Shown piece by piece: positions 32,216 to 43,828 of a DNA stretch of 64,000 nt. Under the pieces are notes generated by a model. That model was not told the origin of the DNA. It saw nothing but the letters and a program-made list of their open reading frames with translations, and searched no databases. Numbering within the stretch: position 1 is the first letter of the stretch; each line of letters starts with the position of its first letter. Source of the stretch: Macrolepiota albuminosa. Lineage: Eukaryota; Basidiomycota; Agaricomycetes; Agaricales; Agaricaceae. The position numbers and the translations under genes are program-made. The DNA lies in assembly GCA_027475525.1 (NCBI GenBank), contig JAMWFC010000122.1:186001-250000 (forward strand), written 5' to 3'.

Positions 32216-33176
32216 AATTAGAATCAGCTGCTGAGTAATGTTATGAGTTTGAAAATGAAGTTGCAGCTCTCTGATACCAACTTGAACTCACAGCTTAACA
32301 GCAAGATTCTGCAGAGGTCCATGTAGTCTTTGCCATGCATGAAAATGCTGTTCTCCATCAGCAAGCAAATCATTGTGTTGAAAAGCAAGCTAAATCGGAC
32401 CAAAAAATTCACACCTCAGCTTGTGTGATGGCTTTGTCAGGTTTTGCTGATGACAGGGCTTCCAATTGCAAGTGGGTCCTTACTAGGTGGACTTAAAGTC
32501 TATGGAGTGTCTCTGGGCCATGGTAGGTGAACTCCAGAGTTGCAGATAAGGTGCAAGGGTTCTCTGAGGCATACATAGGGTGCTGTAGTTTGAAGGAGTG
32601 AGTAGGCATGATCCCAGGCTAAGTCTGAGATGTGATGAAAGAGAGCAGAGCTGGAAAGAGCAGAGAAACAATGAGAAGGAGATCAGGAAAGAAAACTGAG
32701 ACTGAGACTGGGAAATGGAAGAGAAGATTGAAGTGAGACTTAGTGAACTGAGAGACTTTTGGAGAGAAGAAAATAGATTGAGCAAGTTATGCAAGTTAGG
32801 CAAACAAGTATAGAGGCAGAAGTTATGGCAATATCAAAACTACCTGTGACAAGCTACTGACTACAAGTTAAATACCTGTGTTGGGTAAGTTCTGGATCAA
32901 TTGGGTGAGGTCCAAAGCTGCATTCCATGTGGTTAGTCTTGTGCAGTGTATTGCTCAGGTATGAGTCCTGTGTGGTGTATAGCCTGGATATGGGTATGGC
33001 ACCTTTCAAGCTGATTGGGGGTGGTGTTGTGTGCTGGTGTTGATTGGATGGCTGAACAATGGGGCAGGGGTGCTGGGGCGCCAGTTGGTCCTAGCACATG
33101 AGGGGGCTGGTGCTGGTAAGGTGTCCAGAGTGTGCCCAGAGCCCCAGGGCCAGGTTGGGGATCAGCATAAGGTGCT
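32216..33176 (-). mobile_element. Fragment of a minus-oriented LTR retrotransposon with a primer-binding site
   Basis: On the minus strand TTGGTATCAGAG (near 32,268-32,282) matches the initiator-methionine tRNA 3' region used as the primer-binding site by Ty1/copia elements. It follows a candidate LTR end, GTGAGTTCA. No coding part of this element remains, and the sequence is CpG-poor. Confidence 0.4.
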
Positions 33177-33181
33177 GGTTA
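33177..33181 (+). other. Target site duplication of the copia element, left
   Basis: GGTTA directly precedes the 5' LTR and also directly follows the 3' LTR at 40,470-40,474. Confidence 0.65.
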
Positions 33182-33420
33182 TGACAACTTCCAGGCATGT
33201 CAGTTTTGTCTAACATTTTACTTACTTGATATTTCTCTGTTTATGTATTTACTATACTTTGTGCCAAACTTTATTTTTGCTGCACAACAGTCATGTGTAG
33301 CATGCCTCACTCCTCAGTCATCTTTGTCTTGCATTGAGATTCTGAGGGTGAGCGCTCTACTACTTACCTACATACTTTTACTTACCACAGTATGTAGAAC
33401 TTATTGTTCTACACTTCACA
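33182..33420 (+). repeat. 5' LTR of the copia relic
   Basis: Starts with TGACAACTTCC and ends with ACACTTCACA. It shares the CAGTTTTGTCTAACATTTTA and GAGGGTGAGCGCTCTACTAC blocks with the 3' LTR and lacks about 30 bp present there. Confidence 0.8.
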
Positions 33421-33530
33421 GGTTATTAGGCACCTGTTTGCTCTTCAGCTATGTGCTAAAAACACTTGACACAAAAATTGATAGAGACTCAAAACTACTA
33501 TGGCATTCAATGCATCATCTAACCCACCTA

Positions 33531-35132
33531 CAGTGGCTCAAAAAACTGTCCTAATGTTTTATACTTTTTGAAAGATGACATTGGCATGAAGGATGAGAAG
33601 TACCTAAAATCCTAATTAAATCATTTAAAATACTATGGCATTGTAGCTACAAAATGAATCTAGGTTTATGTAATCAAGATCAAAACTGATGGAGCAATAT
33701 CTATTTTAAAATATTTACTCATTAGAACAGTTTTTTGAGCATCTCTAATTTTAGTATCTAGTACTTTGTATGTCCTCCATTTGCCTTGATAACTGCTTGA
33801 ATCCTTCTAGGCATGCTTTTTATTAGTCTTTGGCATACCTCTGGTGGTATTTCATCCCACTCCTTTGCAACCCTCTCCCATAATTCATGCACACTATAAG
33901 GAGGTGTTTCATACTGCCTAAGTTGCTCCTTGAGGTACTCCCAGAGATGTTCAATAGGGTTGAGATCAGGGGATTGGGCTGGCCACCAAAGGACATCAAA
34001 GTTGTTGTCCTCAAACCACTTGTCAGCCCTCTTGGAGTTGTGTTTGGGGTCATTGTCCTGTTGAAAGTAGCAGGCACCCTCCTTCATCTCCAACTTCTTA
34101 AAGCTCTTCTTTGCTCCATCATCCAAAATTTCACAGTACTGCTCTGCATTCATGATCTCCACCACCTCCACAAGCTTTTCTATGCCATTTCAACCCATAC
34201 AGCCCCATACCATGAGATTATTCCCTCCTTCATGCTTCACAGTAGATGTAGTTGTTTGGTCTGAAATGCCTTCTTCTCATAGCTTCCACACATACTGCTT
34301 CACATCTGACCCAATTCTGTTAATCTTTGTCTTATCTGTCCACAACACCCTTTTCCAGTCCTCTATAGTCCAGTTCTGATGCTCCTGAGCCCATTTAAGC
34401 TGTAGTTGTTGATGTCTAGCTTTGAGCATAGGAACTTTTCTCTTGATAGTGGACCGATACCCCTCCTCCTTCAACACATTCCTGACAGTCTGGGAAGAGA
34501 CAGGGTTGGAAATGATGTTGTTGATAAAATTGGTGGCCTGGACAGCTGTATCAAGTCTCCCAGTCGAGATTTGTCAAACAATAGCCTGTTTATTACGTGG
34601 AGTAAGCTTAGCAGGACAGCCTCCAGGATGGTTTTCCTTGTCCATCTCCAACTCTCTACCAATCCTCTCAATAGTAGACTTCCCTAGACTAGTTTGAGCC
34701 CCAATCTGATGCAGAGAATATTCTTGAGCAAGAAGAGAAGCAACAGTAAAGGTTGTGCAGGAGGAATAGGTTTTATGATGGTGGTTGAAGATCAAGATGT
34801 GGTTCAACCAGCTTGAACTACTCCCAAATATATCTAAACATAGTCACATGACTTTGTTTATATTCCCACATGCAACTTACTCTTTATTTCTGAGTAAAAT
34901 AAGGATAAACCTGAAAAATTAGAGATGCTCAAAAAACTGTCCCAATGAGTGAATATTTAAAAATGGCCATCACTCCATCATTTTTGATCTCAATTTCATG
35001 AACCTAGATTTGTTTTGTAGCTACAATGCCATAGTATTTTACATGATTTAATTAGGATTTTAGTTCTCATCCTTCATGCCAATGCTATCTTTCAAAAAGT
35101 ATGAAACATTGGGACAGTTTTTTGAGCCACTG
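33531..35132 (-). mobile_element. Tc1/mariner element nested in the copia gag region
   Basis: Terminal inverted repeats of about 220 bp (33,531-33,752 and 34,916-35,132) begin CAGTGGCTCAAAAAACTGTC, and the element is flanked by the TA duplication (33,529-33,530 and 35,133-35,134). Each inverted repeat carries an inner, opposite-facing copy of the AAAAAACTGT motif. Removing the element and one TA joins the copia coding sequence into NASSNPPMFLEELQFNGTNY. Confidence 0.92.
33758..34807 (-). pseudogene. Tc1/mariner transposase (DD34E), with stops
   Basis: Minus-strand frames cover an N-terminal helix-turn-helix region (YSLHQIGAQTSLGKSTIERI), then WTDKTKINRIG with the first catalytic Asp, CYFQQDNDPKHNSK with the second Asp, and WPAQSPDLNPIEHLWEYLK with the Glu, followed by the usual C-terminus ending in KANGGHTKY. 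Stops such as the TGA before QISTGRL fit C-to-T changes. The transposase would nick at TA sites; this copy cannot be made as one protein. Confidence 0.88.
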
Positions 35133-35134
35133 TA

Positions 35135-36100
35135 TGTTCCTGGAGGAACTCCAGTTCAATGGGACAAACTATGTACACTTCAAAAACTGCATAACCATTG
35201 CAGCAAGAGCTTGAAGAGTCCAAAGATACTTAGATGGAACTATTTCAAAGCCCACTACCACTCCCAACAACACTACTACCACTTCAACCTCCACTAAAAC
35301 CAATGAGGAGTCAGAACAAAAACTTGGCATCAACACAACAACAGCAAAACTAGCCAAACAAATGGAATAGTCCTCCCTGACTTTATCAGCTGAGGAATGG
35401 GACTTGCAAGATATGTGGATGCTAGCATTAATAGCGTATAACTGCAAAAATCTCATAGAATTAGTAATCAAAATAGCTAGGAGTGTGGCAGCAGCTTGAA
35501 ATACTCTTACTAAAACTTATGGTGTGGTATCTGACCTAGCCGCAATGGGAGCCAAAAATTGACTGCATGCTACAATACTAACCAATAGTGGAGAATTTTT
35601 TTGCTGCACATATCACTGATCTTCGAGTCAAATGAGAAGAAGCTGTAGAGAAGAGAGCTGCTATTAGCGACTTGACATCTAGATCCATAGTAATGGTGTC
35701 ACTACCTGAGTCATGGAACATAGTTGTAGTGAGCATGTATGCTACCAAAATGTCAGCAGAGTTTCTTGCTGGACTCATAGTATACTGGGATAGGTTGAAG
35801 ATGCAAAAGTCTGCAGGAACATTAGCAACTGCTCTCCAAGTGTCATCCAAACCCTTGAGACCTAAACTCATCTGGATAAATCTCAATTTAGTAAGAAGGA
35901 GAGTCAGTTCCTAGCAAACTTCAGAAATTGTGATAGTGCACTGGTAGCATTAAATGCAACTATATCCAATAACACTATCCAAGCACCACCCACAGTAAAC
36001 CTGTTCAATGCCACAGAAAATGCCACCCTCAACATCATGTATGCCCTGATGGCAACCTAGGCAAAGCAGACAGAACTCCTGATATTTGCAGACTCTAGCG
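35135..36100 (+). pseudogene. copia Gag remnant
   Basis: Starts in frame with FLEELQFNGTNYVHFKN, the copia Gag N-terminal block with its G-x-N-Y motif. It continues through many stops to about 36,060. The Tc1/mariner element is inserted at its upstream edge. Confidence 0.7.
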
Positions 36101-36175
36101 CAAGCAATTATTGCTTCACAAATTGGCAGGCATTCTCAACATAAACAACTCTTGCAATACTGAGAAAAGGCTACA

Positions 36176-37375
36176 TTGAAGGACTTGGTATTCAAAATTG
36201 CCAGACAAGACACAGTCAAAAAAGTTGTCAGAACACAACAGGGACCTACCAAGCTTGTCTTTAATAATGCTCTTCACACTCTTGACCTTGCAGCCAACCT
36301 CATCTCCATAGCAAAATTTGATGATGCAGGGTTTATTGTTACTTTTAGTCAAGGGAAGATTAGTTTCTGAGATTATGATAGCCAGGAAGTATTGACAAGT
36401 AAGGAAAATGGTAGCATGTATCACCTAGAAGCCCTAAATGACTGAGGAGAGCCAGGAACACAAATAATAGTTGCTGCATCCCTCATCATGGTAGATCTAG
36501 ATGGATGGCACTGCCATTTCAGACATGCAGGCATTGACAGTATTTGTATACTATCACAAAAGGAGCTAGTTGACAGTCTAAAAGACAATGCAGAAATAAA
36601 GGGAGTCTATGAGGACTGCATTTATGGGGAGCATAAGTCCAGGCCATACAATGGAAAAACAATGATAGAGAAGAATCTAAATAACTATGCACACATGGAT
36701 CTATGGGGCCTGGAATCAGTAGCATTGCTAGGAGGTGTGGTGTATATGATGTTGGTGACAGATGGAGGCTTGTCACATCTTGCAGAATACTTTCTGACAC
36801 AAAAGACACTACAACAATGCTCTCAGAATTCTTGTCATATTATGCACAGTCTAAACACCAAACAGGGCAGAAATTCACTAGAGTATGTGTTGATGCTGGA
36901 CAAGAATAGATCAACAAAAAGTAGCAGAAATACCTTACCACACACAGTATCATCCTTGTTGTTACCACCCCATATGCCCATGCCCAAAATAGATTTGTAG
37001 AATGCTGTATATGCACAATAATCGAAGGTGTTAGATGTATGCTAGCTGAAAGCAAATTACCAAAGTTGTTATGGGCTGAGGCAGCTGCCACCCAGATCTA
37101 TACTCACAATCACCTACCATCAAGTTGCCACCCTGACAAGATCTCTAAGGAGCAGTGGACAGGAAGAAGGCAGAGTATAGCTTATCTTTGTCCATTTGGC
37201 TGTATCAGTTATGCAAAAGTATCTGGGGAGCTAGTGACGTCAAAGCTGGACTCACAATTGGTTAAGTATGTTCTGGTGGAATATGCAGACAACAGATACC
37301 AGCTGTATGACAAGGGAACATGCACTGTGATAACATCTTGTGATGTCATTTTTGACAAAGGCTACAGGCATTGAA
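36176..37375 (+). pseudogene. copia protease/integrase remnant
   Basis: A Gag-pre-integrase block (HCHFRHAGIDSICILSQKEL, with the His-His half of the zinc finger, and EDCIYGEHKSRPY) is followed by the integrase core with AHMDLWGLESV and MMLVTDGGLS. A later open stretch (TRSQ... near 37,039-37,374) reads MLAESKLPKLLWAEAAATQI, the copia integrase C-terminal block. Numerous stops. Confidence 0.75.
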
Positions 37376-38880
37376 TAAGCACAGATCTTGGAGATGACCT
37401 CACTGCACATGACCATAGTCAGCCCAAACCAAGCTTGGCCACAAGAGGAGTCCTCATGCCTGACCAGTGATATGATGCTGTACCAGCAGTCAGGAACACA
37501 ATATGTACCAGAAGTCAAAATAAACATTTAATTATAAGGCTGAAAACTGTAAGCCTCAGTCTCAACAAATTATATCTCCAAAAACACCCCAATAAATACA
37601 CAGAATGTACAGAATCAAGGGCAGGGCCCAGCTCAAGCTATCAACTCAATAATAGTTTAGCCACTGTTATGGGGAGGGGAAGCATGGGAGCTGGCAGAGG
37701 GAGCAAAATAGGATCAAATTGTGATGATCTGGATCAAGATCTGATCTAACAATGTCTGATTTGACATGACTAAAAGGAGAAAAGAGAAAGAAGCATGGAG
37801 AAATGTCAAAAGAAGCATGGAATGCAGGAAAGGGCTAAAAGGAGAAAGCAGGATCTATGAATAGGATTGTGCTAAAAGGAGCAAATGGGAAAGTGGCAAC
37901 CAAGAATAATCAAAATAAATGGTGGAACAAGAAACTGAATGGTGGCACCAAAACATGCATCTAAAAATGGAAACTAGATTAACAAATATTTTATTGATGC
38001 TGGGGAGGCTACAACAAAGAGTTATGTGTAGCTTGTGGTCTGTGCACTGGAAAATCAGTATAAATAGTCCAAGTAGAGTAGAGAATAATCAGGCAATTGA
38101 TAGGCAAAGGCTTGGTGGTTCCCAGGGAGTGAATCACTTAGGTTAGAGTTTGTTGAGACCCTCTGCATTTCAGAGTATTTGATATTCTGGGAAGCACTCC
38201 AACTTTCAATACATCAAGTTTTATTGTCAAGAAGCAGTATGTATAGAGGAGACTTTCTAGGAATAAGCCCCAGAACTACAGTATTACTTGTACCCCAAGT
38301 ACTACACCAGCCTATTGCTCATCATATCCAACAGACTAATGCCCCACTCCATAAACTGACCAGCCCAGATACCACAGCAGAGCAGGCCAGTATTGCTATG
38401 GACATGCCACAGAAGGATAGAAACCATAGAATGGCACCACAACTATCTGACACAACTGCTCCTACCATGTTACATTGATCTGAAAGGATTAAAGCTGCAA
38501 CCTTGAACCTGGCAATACCAAACAACCCTACACCCCAGTTCTTCCTTGTGAGGAAGGCATACACATTTTTATTCCTCTTAAATGCCATCTACAACCCAAG
38601 TGACAAATTATATGTCCCAAAGAGCTGTGCTGAGGCAATGACATGCCCAGATCTGTAAAAGCCAGCTATAAGAGCCAAGCTAGCCATGATGAACAATTGC
38701 AGGGTATTCAAGCTTGTATCAGAATTGTCAGTCTCTGCAGAGAAGAAAGTCATAGGCTGTCAATAGGTTTACATAATTAAATATGATGGAGATGGAAATA
38801 TAGTGAGAAGAAAGGCACAACTAGTCACAAAGGAGTACTCACAGGTTCTGGAGGAGGACTATGATGAAATGTATGCAGCT
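37376..38880 (+). pseudogene. copia integrase-RT linker, heavily decayed
   Basis: Stop-rich sequence between the integrase and reverse transcriptase parts, with AG-rich segments near 37,750-37,900. No domain can be recognised, but position and composition place it in the same element. Confidence 0.5.
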
Positions 38881-40006
38881 GTGGTTTGATTAGAGTCCTT
38901 GAGAATGTCAGCGGCTATCATAGCCCAGATGGACCTCAACATTTGGCAGGCCAACTTTGTATTGGCATACCTGAACAGTGTACCAGCATTCAATGTCTAC
39001 ATGAGCATGCCACAGGATTTTCCCAGGGAGAAGGAATGGTATGCCTTCTCTGTAAAACCCTTTATAGTCTTATGCAGGGAGGCAGAGACTGGTGGCATAT
39101 ACTAAATGCTGCATACCAGGATCTGGGATACCAAACTTTTAGGATAAACAGCTGTGTCCACTCCAGGGCTATCAATACCAAGCATACCATAATGAACACT
39201 TTTAATGACAACATCTTTGGAGTGTTCAAAATGGAGAGAAGAGCCACAGAAGCAAAACAAGAACTTGAAGCAATCTACATTGTCAAAGATCTTGGATGTC
39301 TGTCATTTATTTTAGAAATGGCAATCCACAAGGACTGGATTACTCATGCTATCTCACTTTCCCAAAAGATATACCTCACCTGATGCTTGAATGGTTCAAT
39401 ATGAAAGATTGTAACCTACATGCTACACCACTTCCAACCAGTATCAAACTCACTGCCAATATGGAACTACAAATGGAAGCTGACCATCAATTCATAGCTG
39501 ACAAGCCATATAGGAAGCTCCTGGGATCTCTAATGTGGGCACAAGTTGCCACAAGACCAGATCTATCATTTGCAGTAGGATTACTCACTAGATTCCAGAT
39601 AAACCCCAGACCAGCACATTGGAATGCTCTTATCCATGTCCTAGGCTACATTAAAGGAATGCTGGAATACAAGATAACATACACTAAGAACTATGGAGAG
39701 AGTATCAAGCCAGTAGGGTATGTAGATGTGGATTACAGGGGAGACCTAGACACCAGATGCTTTACTGCAGGGTACATGTTCATAATGGCTGGAGGGGCCA
39801 TATCCTGGAGTTCTAAACATCAAAACATTGTAGTGCTCAGTACTATGGAGGCCAAGTATATGGCCATGACATGTGGGGCACACCAAGCACTGTGGATGCA
39901 CAACTTCCTAGTTGAGGATGACATGCTGCAACTGCTCCCAATCACTCTCCATGTAGACAACACTTCATCCATAGTGCTATCTGAATCAACAAAAGAGCAT
40001 TTGTAA
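38881..40006 (+). pseudogene. copia reverse transcriptase and RNase H remnant
   Basis: Reverse transcriptase blocks include IIAQMDLNIWQANFVLAYLN and VYMSMPQDFPREKE (about 38,910-39,040). RNase H blocks include YVDVDYRGDLDTRCFTAGYM, ISWSSKHQNIVVLSTMEAKY and TLHVDNTSSIVLSES (about 39,718-40,000). Stops and frame changes separate them. Confidence 0.85.
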
Positions 40007-40198
40007 GCTAAGCATATTGACATATGGCACCACTACCTCTAGGAACATGTATACAAAAGAGACATGTCAGTTATCCATATTTCTTCCTTGGAAAACATTG
40101 CAGAGCTCTGTACCAAGCCCTTCCCTCATGCCACACACAAGTACCTGCTCACCCTACTTGGAATGACAAACTGAATGTGACCTTGTCATCGGGGGGAG

Positions 40199-40469
40199 TG
40201 TTAGACATCATCTTCCAGGCACGTCAGTTTTGTCTAACATTTTACTTACTTAATATTTCTCTGTTTACTTATTTTATATTTTATTTTCTGCCACAGCCAC
40301 ATATATTTACTATACTTTGTGCCAAACTTTATTTTGCTGCACAACAGTCACATGTAGCACACCTCACTCCTCAGTCGTCTTTGCCTTGCATCAAGATTCT
40401 GAGGGTGAGCGCTCTACTACATACTTTTACTTACCACAGTATGTAGAACTTATTGTTCTACACTTAACA
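40199..40469 (+). repeat. 3' LTR of the copia relic
   Basis: Starts TGTTAGACATCATC after a purine tract and ends ACACTTAACA; 271 bp. It is followed by the GGTTA target duplication (40,470-40,474). Confidence 0.85.
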
Positions 40470-40474
40470 GGTTA

Positions 40475-41629
40475 ATATAGTTGTCTTTGCCTTGCATTGA
40501 GACTTTGAGGAACTTATTGTTCTGAGATCTAGAATAGATCGAGGTTTTTCTGTGCAGCGGACTATGTGTGGGAAAAATGTCTTTGATTTTTGCTGTCATG
40601 TGATGTTGTTTGTTCTCATTGTCATTACTTCCTTTGGATAAGCATGGGAATAGTGTCTTCACTTTTTACTGTTATGTGATATGTGCCATTTGTCTGTATG
40701 GTTACTTCAGTAGACCAGGTATGCATGGGAATAACATCATGTGATACTACCAGTTGTCTGTACAGTTACAGATATGTGTGGGAATAATATCTTCACTTTT
40801 AACCATCATGTGATATACCATTTGTCTGTACGGTCAGCAGTAGACTAGGTACACATAGGAATAATGTCTTTGCTTTTTAACGTCATATGTTCCATAGTGT
40901 TACTATGTTAATATTTGATATCTACATATGCCAGAATGTAGCTACGGTTGTTGATTTTTGCCATCATGTGATACGTACTGTTTGTCTGTATGGTTACTTA
41001 GTAAGCAGTAGACTAGGTACACATGGGAAGAATGTCTTCAATTTTTACCGTCATGTGATACATTTGTTTGTCTGTATGGTTACAGATATGCATGGGAATA
41101 ATGTCTTCGCTTTTTACCATCATGTGATATACTGTTTGTCTGTATGGTTACTTAGTCAGCAGTAGACTAGATACACATGGGAATAATATCTTCACTTTTT
41201 AATGTCATGTATTCCGTAGCGTTACTATGTTAATATTTGATATCTACATACACTAGAATATAGCTACGGTTGTGTCTGTTTTAACACACTCTCTACATAT
41301 TGAAAACCTCTACTAAACATTCTATTTTTAGTTCTTTTTATTGTAGTTAGTAGAATATCTATCTATCAATTCTATACCTGTAGCTGGAGTCTTAGATGCA
41401 ATTCTCATGAGGAACATTGAATGGTACGTCATCTTTGCTCTATTATCAGTAAAGCTCTTATTGATTAAATGTCTTTAGTGGAACAGTTTCATAATAATAG
41501 TAGAAAATCTTTTATTAATCATTGGTATTGGTGCAGCTAATAATTATTAATACTTACTACTAGTCAACCATTCATATTTTTGTATATAATGTCTTTATGC
41601 CAATGTGGATTGTCAACGTTAAGCTAACT
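40475..41629. repeat. Degenerate tandem repeats in AT-rich DNA
   Basis: A fragment resembling the LTR (40,480-40,540) is followed by degenerate units with the recurring phrases CATGTGATAT, TTTGTCTGTATGGTTAC and TAGACTAGGTACACATGGGA up to about 41,270. Two longer units share GTTACTATGTTAATATTTGA (near 40,900 and 41,220). No gene seen. Confidence 0.6.
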
Positions 41630-41637
41630 GAGCTTTA
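41629..41637 (+). other. Candidate target site duplication of the KDZ element, left
   Basis: TGAGCTTTA occurs here and in direct orientation at 58,398-58,406, immediately outside the inverted repeats. KDZ/Zisupton elements are known to make short (8-bp) duplications. Confidence 0.6.
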
Positions 41638-42269
41638 CAGGGTAGGGCATCACAACGGTACGTGTTATACGTTGTACGGGAGCCCGCTTTGTGCTGTACC
41701 ATACGTGTCCAGCGGAGTCCGCTACACTGGAGCGGAGCAGTCCCCACAGTGCCGTAGAATACAGAGCCGCGGACGTGTCACAATGTGCTGTATGACACGG
41801 TCCAGTGGATCGATAAAAGGCGGGCACACACATGCGCATGCAGGCCCGGCGGATGCCAGCGGACACTAGCGGACGTCAATGTGCGTCAGCGGCCGCCGGC
41901 GGGCATCAGCACACGAGTGAAAACCTCCTCCATTGGCGGACTTCATGGCATGAATAAACCCTCCTCGAGGTTCCCCATTTCCCTCCCCTCTCCATTCCTC
42001 CCCGCAATAACTCAAGGCTGCGCGTCTCCCCTTCCATCCTTTTCCCACCCCTGACGCCAGCGTACGTCCACGAAAGGGCCCTGAAAATCTACGCAGGCCT
42101 ACGCAAGCCACCAGCGGACATCCACGCAGACGTATGTCGACGGACTCAAACCTACGCGGGCCCTCCCAGGCCTGCGCAGGACACCAGCGGACATCCACAA
42201 AGGCCTACGCAGGTCCACGGGGTCTGGTTGGACTAAGAAAAAAGGTAATGTCGACTTGCCCGTCGTATG

Positions 42270-42347
42270 CCTGTGGGGGGGAATCGAACCCCCGGCCTTG
42301 GGAAAGCCTCCAGCAACGGAACACACATTTAACCGTTGCACCACAGG
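42270..42347 (-). tRNA. tRNA-like gene in the left inverted repeat
   Basis: Reading the minus strand, CCTGTGG at the 5' end pairs perfectly with CCACAGG at the 3' end (7-bp acceptor). The T arm is GGGGG-TTCGATT-CCCCC, a perfect stem with the standard loop and Pol III B box. The A-box region is TGGTGCAACGGTT. The anticodon arm is irregular and I do not assign an anticodon; GGC...GCC next to it could be a long variable arm. It may be a functional odd tRNA or a tRNA-derived sequence. The mirrored copy is at 57,613-57,690. Confidence 0.5.
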
Positions 42348-43063
42348 TCCGTTACTAACGGATAGATTCAAAGGTCGGATAACACAATGAACGGATGCCC
42401 ACCTACGTTTCCGCAGGTTCCCGTATGGATTTTTTGAGGTGGAAGGGGGGTGGCATACCTCCCAAAAGAGTTTTCGTGGCCTGAAAGGGGCGTTGGCATC
42501 AGCAGCCATCAGCTGGCCATCAGCTGGCCATCAGCTGGCATCCGTTGGAGTTCGCCGGCAGCTGTTGTGACCCGCTGGCATCCGTCGGCATCCGTCGTGC
42601 ATCCGTCAGCATCCGCCGGATATCTGCTGGTATCCGTCGGAATCCACGGGAATCCGTTGGCAACCCCCGGCATCGTCCGGCATCAGGGCGGGAGAGAAGG
42701 AAACGGGGTGCGTGGGTGTCCGCCGCATGGGGTGGCGTCTTGGAGAGTGTGGGGGGTGGCAGAAGAGGGATGGGGGTGGGGAGAAAGAGGGGGAAGAGGG
42801 AAGGGGAGGAGCGTGGGTGTCCGCTGGTACCCCAGTGGACGTAGCAGACGTCGGACGTCAGGTCAGGGGGGAGGAGGGAAGCGGGGTGCATGTGGTGGAC
42901 GGGGATGGCGTGTGAGGTAGTGTGGGGAGTGGAGAGGATGGCACTGGGGAGAAAGAGGGGGAAGGGCGGAAGAGGGTGCGTGAGTGTCCGCTGTCCGCTG
43001 GCATGCCAGTGGACGGTAGCGGACGGTAGCTGACGTCGGCATGTGAGCCAGCTGACATCAGCG

Positions 43064-43146
43064 GTGCAACCAGTCCCAGTGGTTCAGTGGAATATTCATT
43101 TATTGATATTCAATATTGTGTACAGTGGTGGGTTCTACTCCTACTT
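43064..43146 (+). repeat. tRNA-like repeat in the left inverted repeat
   Basis: CAGTGGTTCAGTGG resembles an A box and GGGTTCTACTCC is a near B box (one change from GGTTCGACTCC). The centre AATATTCATTTATTGATATT is shared with the other tRNA-like repeats. Mirrored near 56,850-56,933. Confidence 0.55.
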
Positions 43147-43532
43147 CACCTTAACAGGGACTAATGCTGTGTTTTTATATGGGTGCATTTTTGCTCTACA
43201 TATACATCGCACTGACCTGGAGTATGCGCCTGTGGTAGTGGATCTGACCAAAACTCTAGGAATTACTGAAGCGAGATAGGATGGAGGAGTTGACACATGA
43301 GATCATTCCAGCGCTCATGACAAGTGACGATACACCAGGGCTGACTACTTTTTTTACAAAGATCAGCACAGAGGTAGTCAGCCACAGTGCATCATCAACT
43401 TGTCATGAGCACTGGAATGAACACATGCGCGAACTCGTCCATCTTATGCCGCTGCAGAAATCTTTGGAGTTTTCAACGGATCAAATTCATGACGCTAGCG
43501 GACGTCAGCGGCCTGCTGTTATTATATAATGT

Positions 43533-43612
43533 GAACTAGTGGGAGTCGAACCCACTTCTTGTGCACAATATGAAATATCAATTGATGAATATTCCATTGT
43601 ACCACAGGCGCT
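43533..43612 (-). repeat. tRNA-like repeat in the left inverted repeat, minus strand
   Basis: On the minus strand TGTGGTACAATGG is the A-box region and GTGGG-TTCGACT-CCCAC is a perfect T arm with an intact B box. The acceptor ends do not pair well. The centre holds the 10-bp palindrome ATCAATTGAT. Mirrored at 56,386-56,466. Confidence 0.6.
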
Positions 43613-43828
43613 TGCTACAAGTCAGGACGGTGTTCATGTAGTGCACAAACGGACCCATACAGAATTTGAACGGATAGAGATTTTACTGCAACTGGTGCAT
43701 CTGTATTGAATTGACAATATTAGACTGATATTTATTTACACCATAGAAGTATACAGGAAAGAGGAAAACCATGGTTTGTAGCGGAATATTGGACTGATCT
43801 TGATTTACACCATAGCATTATACATGAA

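Larger units (their letters stand above)
33182..40469 (+). mobile_element. Ty1/copia LTR retrotransposon relic
   Basis: Two diverged LTRs (about 240 and 271 bp) flank broken gag-pol frames on the plus strand. A primer-binding-site-like GGTTATTAGGCAC follows the 5' LTR, and a purine tract GGGGGGAG precedes the 3' LTR. The domain order Gag, integrase, reverse transcriptase, RNase H is the copia order. Target duplication GGTTA. Dozens of stops and a nested Tc1/mariner insertion show it is dead. The sequence is nearly free of CpG. Confidence 0.88.
41638..43768 (+). repeat. Left terminal inverted repeat of the KDZ element
   Basis: 2,131 bp, reverse complement of 56,229-58,397. It starts CAGGGTAGGGCATCACAAC (the first bases match less well than the rest) and ends at GGAAAGAGGAAAA. 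The section 42,460-43,060 is packed with short ATCCG, CGGCAT and GTCCGCTGG motifs. It includes one tRNA-like gene and two tRNA-like repeats. Confidence 0.93.

Noticed and set aside
41866..42920. Several 100-150 codon open frames in the left KDZ inverted repeat, with mirror copies at 57,082-58,094
   Set aside because: They come from GC-rich short repeats, occur on both strands and several frames of the same DNA, and have low-complexity Trp/Arg/Ser-rich translations.
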